Source of the DNA: Alistipes sp.
GTDB taxonomy: Bacteria > Bacteroidota > Bacteroidia > Bacteroidales > Rikenellaceae
DNA: 7,327 nucleotides
Reading direction: 5' to 3'
Assembly: GCA_017380275.1 (NCBI GenBank)
Contig: JAFOEH010000332.1
Location: 1-7,327, forward strand
The position numbers were made by a program, and so were the translations under genes. Under the pieces are notes generated by a model. That model saw only the letters and a list, made by a program, of their open reading frames with translations, was not told the DNA's origin and searched no databases. The first letter of the stretch is position 1; each line of letters opens with the position of its first letter. Shown here in pieces: positions 1-7,005 of the stretch.

Positions 1-2470
1 GCGTTCGCGCCTATGGGAGACTGTCGAGGATCTTTTCACGCAGAGCTTCGTGCTTCCCTACCTTGTTCCGATGTTGGAGAATGCTGGCGCAAACGTGCTT
101 CTGCCTCGTGAGCGCGATACGCAACTCACGGAGATCGTTATCGACAACGACGAGGGCATCGATTCGGGCTGCTACGTCGAGCACGCAGGTAAGAACGATT
201 GGGAGGATGCCGGCACAGGTTTTGCCCATAAGCGCGAGGTATATCTCTCGGGACAAAATCCTTTCCGTGATGGTGTTGCGCGCTCTACCCGAACCATTAC
301 TTCAGGCTCGGAGAGCCGTGCCGAATGGCGTGCAGCCGTCCCCGAAGCGGGCCGTTATGCGGTCTATGTGTCGTATAAATCTTTCGGCAAGGATTCTGCC
401 GATGATGCACTCTATACGGTTCATCATCTCGGTGGCGAGAGCCACTTTGCGGTCAATCAGACTATGGGTGGCGGTATGTGGATCTATCTCGGCCATTTCG
501 ACTTTGCCGCTGGCCAGGAGCGTGTGCTGGTATCGCTCTCGAATAAGAGTTCTACGGCCGATCGCAAGATCTCGGCCGATGGCGTTAAGATCGGCGGTGG
601 CTACGGCAACATAGCTCGCATCGTTGGCGAGCGTCTGCGCAAGGACGACATCGAATATGAGGCTACCACGAGCGAATACCCCCGTTTCTGCGAGGGTGCG
701 CGCTATTGGTTGCAGTGGTCGGGTTTCGACGAGGAGGTCTATACCCCGAAGGAGAATACCGACGACTATAAGGATGACTATATGTCGCGCTCTCACTGGG
801 TAAATAATCTTATGGGCGGCTCGGAGCGCCTTCCCAAGGAGGATGGCAAATCTATTCCTATCGATATGGTTCTGGCCTTCCACTCCGACGCTGGAGTACG
901 CCTTAACGACGATATTATCGGAACGCTCGGAATCTTCTATACGAAGGATAACAAAGGCCGCTTCGAGGGTGGTGCCGACCGCTATCTCTCGCGCGATCTG
1001 ACCGATCTTGTGATGACACAGATTGTGGGCGACATTCGCTCTACGGTTGAGCCCAAGTGGAGTCGTCGCGGAATGTGGAATCGCTCCTACTACGAGGCCC
1101 GCGTACCTGCTGCTCCGACTATGCTGCTGGAGTCAATGTCGCACCAGAATTTTGCCGATATGCGCTACGGCAACGATCCGAGCTTCAAGTTCCTCATCAG
1201 CCGCGCAATCTATAAGGGCATCCTGCGCTATATCTCAAGCCAATACGACGTTCCCTACACCGTCCAGCCTCTTCCCGTCGAGAATTTTAGCGTCGTGTTT
1301 GCCGACGAGGAGTCCTCGGATGTGGTGCTTCGCTGGTCGGGCGTGGAGGATCGCTTGGAACCTTCTGCTACCCCCGAGTACTACATCGTATATACTCGCA
1401 CCGACAATGGTTCGTTCGACTCGGGCCGTCGCGTTGATGGCTGCGAGATTCGCCTTAAGCAGGAGCGAGGACACACCTATAGCTACCGCGTAACGGCCGT
1501 CAATAAGGGTGGCGAGAGTTTTCCAAGCGAGACACTGTCGGCTCACCGAGCAGTGGAGGATCGCGGCCGCGTGCTTGTTGTCAATGGCTTTAACCGCGTG
1601 AGCGCTCCGCTCAACATCCAGGGCGACTCTATCGCGGGATTCTACAATCACTACGACTCAGGCGTAGCCTACCTCGAGGATATTTCATTTACGGGCGAGC
1701 AGCGCAACTTCGACCGCCTCCTCTCGCGCTCCGAGAACGACAACCACGCCCTCGGATCGTCATATAGCGACTACGAAACCGAAGTTATCGCAGGTAACAC
1801 CTTCGACTATACCACTCTTCACGGCCGCTCTATCGTGGCCGCCGGCTACTCCTACTGCTCATCGAGTGCAGGAGCTGTTTCGAGTGGCTCGGTTTCGATG
1901 GAGCAGTATCCCGTTGTCGATCTTATTTTGGGTAAGCAGCGCTCCACTACGGTAGGTCGCGGCACGTCGGGCGTAAAGTACGAGGCCTTTCCCGAGGCGT
2001 TGCAGGATAAGATCAGTAGCTACACGTCGCAGGGTGGGGCACTCTTTGTCTCGGGCTGCTACGTTGCGAGTGATCTATGGAATGGCCCCGAGACCGATGG
2101 CGATGATCGCGAATTTGCCCGCCGAGTGCTACACATCGCCTTCAATGGCGATATGGCTTCGCGTCGTGGCGTAGCGCGTACGGTCGCTTCGCCGATGAAA
2201 CTTGTGCGCCGCGATGTGGAGTTCAACCGCGAACTATCGCGCCACATCTACGCTGTCGAGTCGCCTGGCTGTATCTCGCCTGTTGGCAAGCAGGCTTTTA
2301 TTGCGATGCGCTATCCGACCAATAATCAGGTCTCTGCCGTCGGTTATGCTGGCGACGATTACCGTACGATGGTTATGGCCTTCCCCTTCGAGACTATCCT
2401 CGATGGGGCCGACCGCGACTTTATGATGGCTGGCATCCTGAAGTTTCTTACAACTCCTAAAGATAAGTAG
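1..2470 (+). CDS. Golvesin-domain N-acetylmuramoyl-L-alanine amidase-like protein (5' end off window)
   Basis: Probable exported peptidoglycan-acting protein, of the kind often labelled 'xanthan lyase' or 'golvesin C-terminal-like domain' protein in Bacteroidota. The frame is open from position 2 to the TAG at 2468-2470 (822 residues), so the GTG at 50 is internal and the true start, any signal peptide and the first zinc ligands lie upstream. Order seen: a piece of amidase_3 fold (GANVLLPRERD, about 86-121); a beta-rich golvesin-like domain (about 131-595); the rest of the amidase fold, with the zinc-site-like FHSDAG (His codon 881-883) and the catalytic-Glu-like LLESMSHQNFAD (Glu codon 1130-1132); a fibronectin type III domain (about 1268-1552); and a C-terminal alpha/beta domain resembling class I glutamine amidotransferase folds (about 1562-2467), with no obvious Cys-His-Glu triad identified by me. 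It likely cleaves or binds wall glycopeptide in the periplasm or at the surface; activity is inferred. The next gene starts 2 nt downstream. Confidence 0.85.
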   Translation, partial: RSRLWETVEDLFTQSFVLPYLVPMLENAGANVLLPRERDTQLTEIVIDNDEGIDSGCYVEHAGKNDWEDAGTGFAHKREVYLSGQNPFRDGVARSTRTITSGSESRAEWRAAVPEAGRYAVYVSYKSFGKDSADDALYTVHHLGGESHFAVNQTMGGGMWIYLGHFDFAAGQERVLVSLSNKSSTADRKISADGVKIGGGYGNIARIVGERLRKDDIEYEATTSEYPRFCEGARYWLQWSGFDEEVYTPKENTDDYKDDYMSRSHWVNNLMGGSERLPKEDGKSIPIDMVLAFHSDAGVRLNDDIIGTLGIFYTKDNKGRFEGGADRYLSRDLTDLVMTQIVGDIRSTVEPKWSRRGMWNRSYYEARVPAAPTMLLESMSHQNFADMRYGNDPSFKFLISRAIYKGILRYISSQYDVPYTVQPLPVENFSVVFADEESSDVVLRWSGVEDRLEPSATPEYYIVYTRTDNGSFDSGRRVDGCEIRLKQERGHTYSYRVTAVNKGGESFPSETLSAHRAVEDRGRVLVVNGFNRVSAPLNIQGDSIAGFYNHYDSGVAYLEDISFTGEQRNFDRLLSRSENDNHALGSSYSDYETEVIAGNTFDYTTLHGRSIVAAGYSYCSSSAGAVSSGSVSMEQYPVVDLILGKQRSTTVGRGTSGVKYEAFPEALQDKISSYTSQGGALFVSGCYVASDLWNGPETDGDDREFARRVLHIAFNGDMASRRGVARTVASPMKLVRRDVEFNRELSRHIYAVESPGCISPVGKQAFIAMRYPTNNQVSAVGYAGDDYRTMVMAFPFETILDGADRDFMMAGILKFLTTPKDK

Positions 2471-2472
2471 CG

Positions 2473-3369
2473 ATGGCATCACAATCTACTTTCCGTACCT
2501 TCGCAATGCCCGTCGGGATGGTCGTCGGGGCGCTCTTCTGTCGCCCGATTGCAACCATTGATGCTGCTGCCGCAGGCCTCCTCACCCCTTCGTTCATCTG
2601 TGCAATGCTCTTTTTGACCTTCTGCCGTGTTGATGCGCGTAAGATACGTTTTTCGTGGATGCACCTGTGGCTTATCTTGTTCCAGATTGTGGGATCATTC
2701 GCCGTTTTTCACGTCCTACGTACGTTCGATGTCGTTCTGGCGCAGGGTGCTATGGTCTGCATCTTGGCTCCTGTGGCTATGGCCGCTGTCGTTATTGCGG
2801 GAATGTTGGGTGCCAACCTTGAAACTATGGCCGCCTATACGCTCCTCTGCAATACCGTTATCGCCTTCGTTGCCCCCATTATGCTTCACGCCTACGGAAA
2901 TGGTGAGTGTACGATGTTGCAAATCCTGCAGCGTGTCGCCCCGATGCTTATCGGCCCGTTCATTGCGGGACAGCTCTGCCGCCGCTACTTTAAGCGCCTG
3001 AGTGGGTGGGTGTCGGCCCATAGCAACCTCTCGTTCTATATCTGGCTCCTCTCGCTCACGGTCATCATAGGCCGTACGACCTGCTTTATTCTTGACCACA
3101 CCGAGGCCGATCGTACAATCGAGCTTCTTCTGGCCCTTGTCGCTCTTGTGATTTGTGTCATTCAGTTTGTGGTTGGCCGTCGTATTGGCCGCCTCTATGG
3201 TGATACGGTTGCGGGAGGACAGTCGCTTGGACAGAAGAATACGGTGCTTGCCGTCTGGCTCTCACAGTCGTTTCTGGATCCCATTTCTTCGGTTGCACCC
3301 ACAGCCTATATCGTGTGGCAGAATCTTGTCAATTCCTTCCAATTGTGGCGCTATGGCCATCAAAAATAA
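2473..3369 (+). CDS. Bile acid:sodium symporter (SBF/BASS) family transporter
   Basis: Polytopic inner-membrane protein of 298 residues, a normal length for the BASS family, with nine or ten hydrophobic segments (around residues 8-24, 29-53, 61-81, 87-114, 117-140, 150-168, 185-205, 215-234 and 256-290). Family-like features are GANLETMAAYTLLCN in the first repeat (residues 113-127) and GGQSLGQKNTVLA in the second (248-260), where BASS proteins carry the crossover motif of the sodium/substrate site. In well-studied BASS proteins this motif has Glu and Gln before the Asn; here I align Ser251 and Lys255 at those places, so sodium coupling and bile-acid transport should not be assumed. The substrate is unknown. 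The start at 2473 is 2 nt after the previous stop, and ybaK follows after 6 nt, so all three are probably co-transcribed. No strong ribosome binding site is visible, as is common in Bacteroidota. Confidence 0.85.
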   Translation: MASQSTFRTFAMPVGMVVGALFCRPIATIDAAAAGLLTPSFICAMLFLTFCRVDARKIRFSWMHLWLILFQIVGSFAVFHVLRTFDVVLAQGAMVCILAPVAMAAVVIAGMLGANLETMAAYTLLCNTVIAFVAPIMLHAYGNGECTMLQILQRVAPMLIGPFIAGQLCRRYFKRLSGWVSAHSNLSFYIWLLSLTVIIGRTTCFILDHTEADRTIELLLALVALVICVIQFVVGRRIGRLYGDTVAGGQSLGQKNTVLAVWLSQSFLDPISSVAPTAYIVWQNLVNSFQLWRYGHQK

Positions 3370-3375
3370 GATTTT

Positions 3376-3870
3376 ATGGCAAAGCAAAAGATAGAGAAAA
3401 CCAATGCAGCCCGTCTGCTCGATCGTGCGAAGATCAAGTACGAACTTATCCCCTATGAGGTCGATGAGAACGACTTGGCCGCAACGCACGTTGCCGAGCA
3501 GTTGGGCGAGGATATTGCTACGGTCTTTAAGACTTTGGTGCTGCGTGGCGATCGCACAGGCCATTTGGTATGTGTCGTACCGGGCGACCACGAAGTCGAT
3601 CTTAAGGCTGCAGCCCGAGCATCGGGTAATAAGTGGGTTGAGATGATTGCAATGAAGGAGTTGCTGCCCACGACGGGCTATATCCGTGGTGGCTGCTCAC
3701 CCATCGGTATGAAGAAGCGCCTCCCGACCTACATCCACTCCTCGTGTCTCAATCATCCCGCAATCTACATCAGCGCCGGCGTCCGTGGCCTCCAAATCCG
3801 TATTGCTCCCTCTGATCTGATCTCATTCACCACAGCTTCTGTAGACTCAATAAGTCATCCGATGGAGTAG
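3376..3870 (+). CDS. ybaK: Cys-tRNA(Pro)/Cys-tRNA(Cys) deacylase, YbaK/EbsC family
   Basis: Cytoplasmic translation-fidelity enzyme that hydrolyses cysteine mischarged onto tRNA(Pro) by prolyl-tRNA synthetase. At 164 residues it is the usual single-domain length. Family hallmarks: N-terminal ARLLDRAKIKYELIPYEVD (residues 11-29); VFKTLVLRGD with the conserved active-site-region lysine at residue 52; VVPGDHEVDLKAAA (67-80); the glycine-rich loop GGCSPIGMKK (105-114); and the C-terminal ISAGVRGLQI segment. The ATG at 3376 gives the family N-terminus and lies 6 nt after the transporter stop. A histidine (YIHSS) stands where proteobacterial members usually have aspartate; I think this is normal for the phylum. 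The gene ends 5 nt from the convergent MATE gene. Its link to the two upstream genes appears to be co-transcription rather than shared function. Confidence 0.93.
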   Translation: MAKQKIEKTNAARLLDRAKIKYELIPYEVDENDLAATHVAEQLGEDIATVFKTLVLRGDRTGHLVCVVPGDHEVDLKAAARASGNKWVEMIAMKELLPTTGYIRGGCSPIGMKKRLPTYIHSSCLNHPAIYISAGVRGLQIRIAPSDLISFTTASVDSISHPME

Positions 3871-3875
3871 CCGGA

Positions 3876-5195
3876 TCACTCCGCCTGACGATATACTGCG
3901 CGCAGGCGATCCGACATAAAGTATTGGAACACGCCGCGCAGGAACATATACGATGTGAAGGCTAACCATAGCGCATCGTTGCCGATCAGCGGCTCAAGCG
4001 TAAAGAAAAGCAGGAAATATGCCGCCGTAGCCCACAACATCGAGTTGCGCATAATGCGCGACTGCGTAGCGCCGACCATTATTCCGTCCATCATAAAGGG
4101 CCACGAAGCAGCCACGGGAATTGCAACAATCCATCCGATGTATCGCCCTGCGTACTCCATAATCTGCGCAGTATTCTCCGCGCCATCCTCCACAAAGAGC
4201 CCCAGTAGTTCGCGCCACCAGCCGACGTACAATCCGACATACAGCACACATATCACGGCGCACCACACCATACACTTTCTGACACAATCCCTCAGCGCCA
4301 CGCCATTGCGCTCGCCGATAAAACGCCCCGTAAGCGCTTCGGCTGCAAAGGCAAAGCCGTCGCTCATATATGAGAATAGCGTGAATAATTCCAGTAGAAT
4401 TGTATTGACTGCCAGAATTGTCGGGTCATCCATTCGGGCCGATGCCGCCGTGAAGAACGTATAGGTCGATACGATGCAGAGCGTGCGGACGATGATGTCG
4501 CGGTTAATCGAGAAGAACTCTCGCATCGCCTTCATATCCCATATCTCGCTCCACGAAATCCTTACCAGCTGCTTACCATAGTGCCACCACATTATCAAGG
4601 CCGTTATCGCCACACCCGTCCATTGAGCCACCACCGAGGCGTATGCAATACCCACGATTCCCATCCCCAGCGGAAAGGCAAACCAAAGGCTGCAAACGAT
4701 ATGTATCACATTCACAACGATTGCCACAACCATCGGGATTATTGCATTCTGCATACCCGTCAGCCAGCCGTTCAATCCGAATAGCAACACTCCCGCAGGC
4801 ACAGCCCACACTCGAGCATAGAAATAATCTGCCACCATCTCGCCGCCATTCATCAGCCTTAGAGCCACCTCACCCAGTGGCCGTTGCAGCACTACGATAG
4901 CCACGCCTACCACCAGCGATACGACCGTAGCGCGCGCCAGCATAAGCGTCGTAGTGCGCTGATCTCCTGCGCCGTATGCCTGTGCCGTGATCCCGCTCGT
5001 ACCCATACGGATGAACGAGCAGTTCCAGTAGATGAAGTTGAAGATCGAGACTCCGATTGCCAGCGCTCCGATGGTCGAAACCGAGTCGCCCAGATGGCCA
5101 GCTATCATCGTGCCGACGATTCCCATTATCGGCACCGTGATATTCGATATTATATTGGGTATCGCTATGCGGAGTATCTCTCGATTCATTCTCAT
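3876..5195 (-). CDS. MATE family efflux transporter, DinF-like
   Basis: Inner-membrane cation-coupled multidrug/metabolite antiporter of 439 residues, typical MATE length, with about twelve hydrophobic segments in two similar halves. Recognisable features: the N-terminal ILRIAIPNIISNIT with the helix-1 proline (residue 13); the first-half signature FGLNGWLTGMQNAIIP (139-154) followed by GMGIVGIAYASVVAQ (177-191), the usual 'G.GI.GaA.at' pattern; then at the start of the second half NRDIIVRTLCIVSTYTFFTAASAR (231-254) and DGFAFAAEALTGRFIGE (279-295), which are most like the DinF subgroup. The substrate cannot be read from sequence. Start: ATG at 5195-5193; a second ATG two codons in (5189-5187) is possible. 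A -7-like promoter element lies at 5227-5234, about 32 bp upstream. It is transcribed alone and ends tail-to-tail with ybaK, with no convincing terminator hairpin in the 5-nt gap. Confidence 0.92.
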   Translation of the reverse strand: MRMNREILRIAIPNIISNITVPIMGIVGTMIAGHLGDSVSTIGALAIGVSIFNFIYWNCSFIRMGTSGITAQAYGAGDQRTTTLMLARATVVSLVVGVAIVVLQRPLGEVALRLMNGGEMVADYFYARVWAVPAGVLLFGLNGWLTGMQNAIIPMVVAIVVNVIHIVCSLWFAFPLGMGIVGIAYASVVAQWTGVAITALIMWWHYGKQLVRISWSEIWDMKAMREFFSINRDIIVRTLCIVSTYTFFTAASARMDDPTILAVNTILLELFTLFSYMSDGFAFAAEALTGRFIGERNGVALRDCVRKCMVWCAVICVLYVGLYVGWWRELLGLFVEDGAENTAQIMEYAGRYIGWIVAIPVAASWPFMMDGIMVGATQSRIMRNSMLWATAAYFLLFFTLEPLIGNDALWLAFTSYMFLRGVFQYFMSDRLRAVYRQAE

Positions 5196-5226
5196 AATTC
5201 TCTCATAAGCTTTGGTTATAGCGATG

Positions 5227-5234
5227 CAAATATA
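5227..5234 (-). promoter_or_regulatory. Putative Bacteroidota -7 element for the MATE gene
   Basis: Read on the minus strand this is TATATTTG, an exact match to the TAnnTTTG consensus of Bacteroidota primary sigma-factor promoters. It predicts a transcript start near 5220 and a leader of about 25 nt before the ATG at 5195. I see no good TTG/TTTG -33 element at the expected distance (around 5257-5260), so the site rests on the -7 box and its position. Confidence 0.5.
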
Positions 5235-5303
5235 CTGAAAATGTTGTTTCCTTTGGTCGTGAGCCTGCGCGATAGTGTTTTTTTATGCAAAATGGAGCGT
5301 AAG

Positions 5304-5336
5304 TTGCTGTGAATACGAAAATTTAGATTACCTTTG
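5304..5336 (+). promoter_or_regulatory. Putative Bacteroidota promoter for rluB
   Basis: TACCTTTG at 5329-5336 matches the TAnnTTTG -7 consensus, with TTG at 5304-5306 as a -33 element 22 nt upstream, close to the normal Bacteroidota spacing. The predicted transcript start is near 5342, giving a short A/T-rich leader of about 20 nt to the ATG at 5362. This placement argues against the in-frame GTG at 5275 as the start, since it would lie upstream of the promoter. Confidence 0.6.
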
Positions 5337-5361
5337 CCGAACCAAAATTTATTTTAACACT

Positions 5362-6642
5362 ATGAAGAACATTAAGCAGGACTCACAGTCGGCAGTGTCG
5401 CGTTTTGGCCGCGATAAGCGCAATCGCCTCACTTCAGCCGAGCCTGTTGAGCGTAGTCCCCGTCCTCGGCGTGATGCCGACAGCGAGGGACGCACGGGTC
5501 GTTTTGCCCGTGAGGAGGGTGGCCGTCGTGCATCCTACAATCCCAATTTCTCGGCCGATAACCGTCTGCGTGAGGATCGTCAGCCCCGTGGCGAGCGTTC
5601 TTACTCGTCAGCTCCGCGTTTCGACCGCAACGACCGTTCGGATCGTCCCAGCCGTTTTGAGCGCAACGACCGCTCGGAGCGTGATTTCTCTCGCGATGCA
5701 GGTCGCGATAATCGCGAATTTGGCCGTGGCAACCGCGATTTCAAGCCTCGTTCGGAGCAGTCGCGTGGTGGCTTTAAGGGTCAGGGCGGTTTTAAGTCTC
5801 GTGGCGAAAATGATCGTTCTTATCAGGGCCGTGACGACCAGAATCGAGGCCGTGGTGGCTTTGCTGGCCGCAAGCCCTATCGTTCAAATGAGGAGCGTAG
5901 CTATCCTAAGTACGCTGCCAAGCAGCCTGGCGAGATGCGCCTTAACCGCTTCTTGGCTCAGTCGGGACTCTGCTCACGTCGCGAGGCTGATGATTTTATC
6001 ACAGCAGGTCTGGTGACCGTCAATGGTCAGATTGTGACTGAACTCGGTACTAAGGTTCGTTCTACCGATGAGGTCAAGTTCAATGACTCCAAGGTTCAGG
6101 GCGAGAAGAAGGTATATCTGGTTCTGAATAAGCCCAAGGGTTATGTAACCTCGCTCGAGGATCCTCACGCCGACAAGACCGTTATGGAGCTTGTCAAGGG
6201 AGCCTGCTCGGAGCGTATCTACCCCGTAGGCCGTCTGGATAAGAATTCACTCGGATTGTTGCTCTTTACCAACGATGGTGACGTAACTCGTCAGCTTACG
6301 CACCCCTCACTTGAGAAGAAGAAGATCTATCAGGTAACACTCGATAAGCCCCTCACACGCGCCGATATGGAGCAGATCACCGAGGGTATTACCCTTGAGG
6401 ATGGCGTGATCTACGCCGACGAGGTTGCATACGTTGGCGAGAGCAAGAAGGATATCGGCATCGAGATCCACTCTGGCCGCAATCGTATCGTGCGTCGTAT
6501 CTTCGAGCACCTGGGTTACTCTGTACAGAAGCTCGATCGCGTTTACTATGCTGGTATCACGAAGAAGAATCTCAAGCGTGGTCAGTGGCGTTTCCTTACA
6601 CGTGAGGAGGTTGATCGCCTCAAGAGCGGCCGCTACGAGTAG
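5362..6642 (+). CDS. rluB: 23S rRNA pseudouridine synthase, RluB/RsuA family, with long Arg/Gly-rich N-terminal arm
   Basis: Cytoplasmic enzyme that isomerises a uridine to pseudouridine in ribosomal RNA, by homology in the large subunit (RluB type); the exact site is inferred. It has 426 residues. Residues 1-190 are low-complexity and presumably disordered, rich in Arg (about 41 of 190), Gly, Asp, Ser and Asn, with two copies of RF[DE]RNDRS[DE]R at 86-95 and 98-107. An S4 RNA-binding domain begins at MRLNRFLAQSGLCSRREAD (192-210). The catalytic domain carries YLVLNKPKGYVTS (252-264), the active-site motif GRLDKNSLGLLLFTNDG with catalytic Asp293, and the C-terminal GRNRIVRRIFEHLGY and DRVYYAGI segments. 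All expected motifs are intact. The ATG at 5362 is chosen because it follows the promoter and a short leader; an in-frame GTG at 5275 would add 29 residues but lies upstream of the promoter. The gene stands alone, followed by a strong terminator. Confidence 0.92.
   Translation: MKNIKQDSQSAVSRFGRDKRNRLTSAEPVERSPRPRRDADSEGRTGRFAREEGGRRASYNPNFSADNRLREDRQPRGERSYSSAPRFDRNDRSDRPSRFERNDRSERDFSRDAGRDNREFGRGNRDFKPRSEQSRGGFKGQGGFKSRGENDRSYQGRDDQNRGRGGFAGRKPYRSNEERSYPKYAAKQPGEMRLNRFLAQSGLCSRREADDFITAGLVTVNGQIVTELGTKVRSTDEVKFNDSKVQGEKKVYLVLNKPKGYVTSLEDPHADKTVMELVKGACSERIYPVGRLDKNSLGLLLFTNDGDVTRQLTHPSLEKKKIYQVTLDKPLTRADMEQITEGITLEDGVIYADEVAYVGESKKDIGIEIHSGRNRIVRRIFEHLGYSVQKLDRVYYAGITKKNLKRGQWRFLTREEVDRLKSGRYE
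5617..5682 (+). repeat. Two in-frame 30-bp repeats, 36-bp period, within the rluB N-terminal arm
   Basis: The copies at 5617-5646 and 5653-5682 both encode RF[DE]RNDRS[DE]R. They share CGCAACGACCG followed by [TC]TCG and differ only at a few positions. They resemble a recent duplication inside a low-complexity coding stretch; weaker R-D/R-G variants continue downstream to about 5880. Confidence 0.7.
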
Positions 6643-6679
6643 TATTTGTTTAAGAAGGCTATTTATGCCTATAACTAAT

Positions 6680-6713
6680 AAAAAAGGTTGTCCCCGCGAG
6701 GACAACCTTTTTT
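6680..6713. terminator. Bidirectional intrinsic terminator
   Basis: Perfect inverted repeat: six A, GGTTGTCC, the 6-nt loop CCGCGA, GGACAACC, six T. The GC-containing 8-bp core (6686-6693 with 6700-6707) is flanked by A and T runs that supply a U-tract in either direction. It lies 37 nt after the rluB stop and 1 nt beyond the stop of the minus-strand winged-helix gene, so it should terminate both converging transcripts. Confidence 0.93.
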
Positions 6714-6714
6714 G

Positions 6715-7005
6715 TTATATTCCTTTCCCTATGTAGCTCCTCAGTGCCGCTACATACTCTTCAAATGCCGCTACGCCCGCCTCTGTAATCGCGCAGGTCG
6801 TTCGTGGCATCTTGCCGCGAAAACCCTTCTCGACGGTGATATATCCCGCCTTCTGCAGCTTGTCTATCTGTACGCTCAGGTTGCCAGCCGTTGCTCCTGT
6901 CTGCTCGCGCAAATAGGTAAAGTCAGCACTCTCGACACTCAATAGCACCGACATTATAGCCAATCGCAGCTCCGAGTGTAACAACGGATTTAGCTCTTTG
7001 AACAT
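6715..7005 (-). CDS. Small winged-helix transcriptional regulator (HTH_34/MarR-ArsR-like)
   Basis: Predicted cytoplasmic DNA-binding protein of 96 residues, essentially one winged helix-turn-helix domain. LHSELRLAIMSVLLS (residues 9-23) matches the opening helix of this family; FTYLREQTGATAGNLSVQIDKLQKAGYI (29-56) contains the helix-turn-helix with the recognition helix around ATAGNLSVQIDKL; KGFRGKMPRTTCAITEAG (60-77) is the beta-wing. The C-terminal helix EEYVAALRSYI probably dimerises. There is no ligand-binding domain and no Cys cluster pointing to a metal sensor. The ATG at 7005-7003 lies inside the end of the upstream membrane-protein gene (16-nt overlap), which suggests translational coupling and a shared transcript. 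By analogy with similar Bacteroidota pairs it may control its own operon; the target is unknown. Confidence 0.88.
   Translation of the reverse strand: MFKELNPLLHSELRLAIMSVLLSVESADFTYLREQTGATAGNLSVQIDKLQKAGYITVEKGFRGKMPRTTCAITEAGVAAFEEYVAALRSYIGKGI

Noticed and set aside
50..52. GTG as the start of the amidase-like gene
   Set aside because: The frame is open back to position 2, and the protein begins in mid-domain at this codon; the gene continues off the left edge.
302..883. 193-codon open frame antisense to the amidase-like gene
   Set aside because: A shadow of GC-rich codon bias in the sense gene; no recognisable domain, and the sense frame has clear domain matches. The same applies to the plus-strand alternative frames at 63-614 and 1023-1493.
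3736..3750. His in place of the usual Asp in YbaK (YIHSS) as a sign of inactivation
   Set aside because: The rest of the active-site region (Lys52, GGCSPIG) is intact, and I recall related Bacteroidales members with His here; more likely a lineage variant.
3864..3883. GGAGT...ACTCC and CGGA...TCCG short hairpins between ybaK and the MATE gene, possible terminator
   Set aside because: Stems of only 4-5 bp and no T-tract on either side; not a credible intrinsic terminator.
3955..4464. Open plus-strand frame opposite the MATE gene
   Set aside because: Low-quality composition and no family features; the minus-strand MATE protein explains the region fully.
5275..5361. 29-residue N-terminal extension of rluB from a GTG
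   Set aside because: It lies upstream of the predicted promoter -7 box and its sequence does not resemble the rest of the arm; the ATG at 5362 follows a normal short leader.
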